A stretch of 6,523 bases of DNA from an uncultured Eubacteriales bacterium (lineage in GTDB: Bacteria; Bacillota; Clostridia; Christensenellales; UBA1242), in contig CAJKVX010000053.1 in the NCBI GenBank assembly GCA_905203455.1, positions 1 through 6,523 of the forward strand, given 5' to 3'. Below, piece by piece: positions 5,820-6,523 of this stretch. Positions within the stretch are counted from its first letter, which is position 1. Every line of letters starts with the position of its first letter. The position numbers were made by a program, and so were the translations under genes. Below the pieces are notes generated by a model. That model saw nothing but the letters and a program-made list of their open reading frames with translations, was not told the DNA's origin and did no database searches.

Positions 5820-6416
5820 ATGACAAAACTTTTACTTCACAGTTGTTGTGGGCCGTGCTCTTCGGCTGTTATTGAAAGGCTTGTAAACGAAACAGACTAT
5901 TCAATTTGTGTTTATTATTATAACCCAAACATTTATCCACAACAAGAGTATGAACACAGAAAACAAGAGCAGATAAGGCTTATTAAAGCCCTTGACAACG
6001 CAAGGGTTAGTTTTGTTGACTCTGTTTATAACCCAGAACTTTTTTATTGTTGTGCAAAGGGGCTTGAAAATGAGGTGGAAGGTGGCAAAAGGTGCACAGA
6101 GTGTTTTAGGCTAAGGCTTTCTGCTTCTGCACAGTTTGCAAAGGATAATGGGTTTGATATGTTTGCAACAACTTTAACAGTTTCTCCGCATAAAAATGCA
6201 AAAATTATTAATGAAATTGGCAATGAAATTTCAAAGGAAATTAAAGTGCCTTATCTTGAAGCAGATTTTAAAAAGAAAGATGGTTTTAAAAGAAGCATCG
6301 AACTTGCAAAGGCTTTTGGGCTTTACAGACAGAATTATTGTGGCTGTGCTTTTTCGCTAAATAAAAGTGAATGCAAAAATAAAAAAGATGCAGAGTGTGG
6401 CTTAAATAAAATTTAA
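5820..6416 (+). CDS. queH: Epoxyqueuosine reductase QueH
   Basis: Catalyses the last step of queuosine synthesis, reducing epoxyqueuosine to queuosine at the wobble base of tRNAs for Asn, Asp, His and Tyr. QueH (formerly DUF208) is an iron-dependent enzyme unrelated to QueG. The 198 residues show the family's cysteine pattern: LLLHSCCGPCS (C9, C10, C13) near the N-terminus, YNPNIYP (34-40), the pair RCTEC (C92, C95), FATTLTVSPHKN (115-126) and YCGC (C174, C176). These are the expected iron-sulfur and iron ligands. I place the start at 5820, not the in-frame ATG at 5781 inside argS, because family members begin just before LLLHSCC. No clear ribosome binding site is seen, so translation probably depends on ribosomes finishing argS one nucleotide upstream. 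The family is confident; the start rests on homology and position. Confidence 0.93.
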   Translation: MTKLLLHSCCGPCSSAVIERLVNETDYSICVYYYNPNIYPQQEYEHRKQEQIRLIKALDNARVSFVDSVYNPELFYCCAKGLENEVEGGKRCTECFRLRLSASAQFAKDNGFDMFATTLTVSPHKNAKIINEIGNEISKEIKVPYLEADFKKKDGFKRSIELAKAFGLYRQNYCGCAFSLNKSECKNKKDAECGLNKI

Positions 6417-6431
6417 AAATTGAACTTTGTT

Positions 6432-6465
6432 AAAAATATGCCTTGGTGTTAGGGCTTATTTTTTT
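6432..6465. terminator. Probable bidirectional terminator between convergent genes
   Basis: AAAAATA (6432-6438) and GCC (6440-6442) pair with GGC (6453-6455) and TATTTTT (6457-6463), with one T-T mismatch and a 10-nt loop. A T run follows to 6465. On the - strand the same stem ends in TATTTTT, so it can serve both directions. It starts 15 nt after the queH stop and covers the stop codon of the - strand gene. Confidence 0.65.
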
Positions 6466-6523
6466 GCAAAGTGGCAGTTGTAATAGTGCCCTAAATTGCT
6501 AGACAGCACCTTAAAAAATATTA
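6456..6523 (-). CDS. C-terminal end of a convergent gene, possibly an oligopeptide ABC-transporter ATPase (partial)
   Basis: Read on the - strand, the frame is open from the window edge to a TAA at 6458-6456. It encodes about 21 complete codons ending KVLSSNLGHYYNCHFAKK. The tail G-H-x-x-x-C-H-F resembles the extreme C-terminus of OppD/OppF/DppD-type ATPases, which commonly end in GHxVxCHF-like sequence. The placement of the stop inside a bidirectional hairpin fits a real gene end. With so few residues the product is a guess from one motif, and a 68-base open frame can also occur by chance. Confidence 0.45.
   Translation of the reverse strand, partial: IFFKVLSSNLGHYYNCHFAKK

Noticed and set aside
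1..6523. CRISPR arrays, tRNA or rRNA genes, insertion sequences and integrase sites
   Set aside because: No regularly spaced repeats, tRNA-like cloverleaf sequence, transposase or recombinase gene was seen on either strand.

Overview
This is an AT-rich bacterial window with strong AGGAGG-type ribosome binding sites, sigma-A-like promoters and compact gene spacing. This suggests a low-GC Firmicutes/Clostridia-type organism; I cannot place it more precisely. All six complete genes are on the + strand and end in TAA or TAG. No internal TGA codons are needed, so nothing points to a recoded genetic code.

Region 1 (1-2714) is a metal-resistance operon. After the terminator of an unseen upstream gene comes a near-perfect promoter with a palindromic ArsR/SmtB-type operator in its spacer. 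A leader of about 146 nt follows, then a CadC-like metal-sensing repressor and, 11 nt downstream, a CadA/ZntA-like P1B-2 ATPase that exports Zn2+/Cd2+/Pb2+. The expected logic is that metal binding releases the repressor from its own promoter and both genes are induced.

Region 2 (2715-3980) is a separate two-gene cassette of unknown function. It has its own promoter with an operator-like palindrome between the -35 and -10 boxes and an 8-bp direct repeat with an 11-bp period across the -35. The two genes overlap by 20 bp. The second encodes an acidic protein with a cysteine-containing C-FLTTAC/LR-x-FRD domain resembling the CFI-box group. This is the least explained part of the window.

Region 3 (3981-6416) begins with a strong terminator whose 3' half also carries the next promoter. 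That promoter drives argS (arginyl-tRNA synthetase) and, one nucleotide after its stop, queH (epoxyqueuosine reductase): a tRNA charging and modification pair.

Region 4 (6417-6523) holds a probably bidirectional terminator and the last codons of a convergent - strand gene that runs off the window. Its C-terminus ends in a GHYYNCHFAKK-like tail resembling oligopeptide ABC-transporter ATPases.
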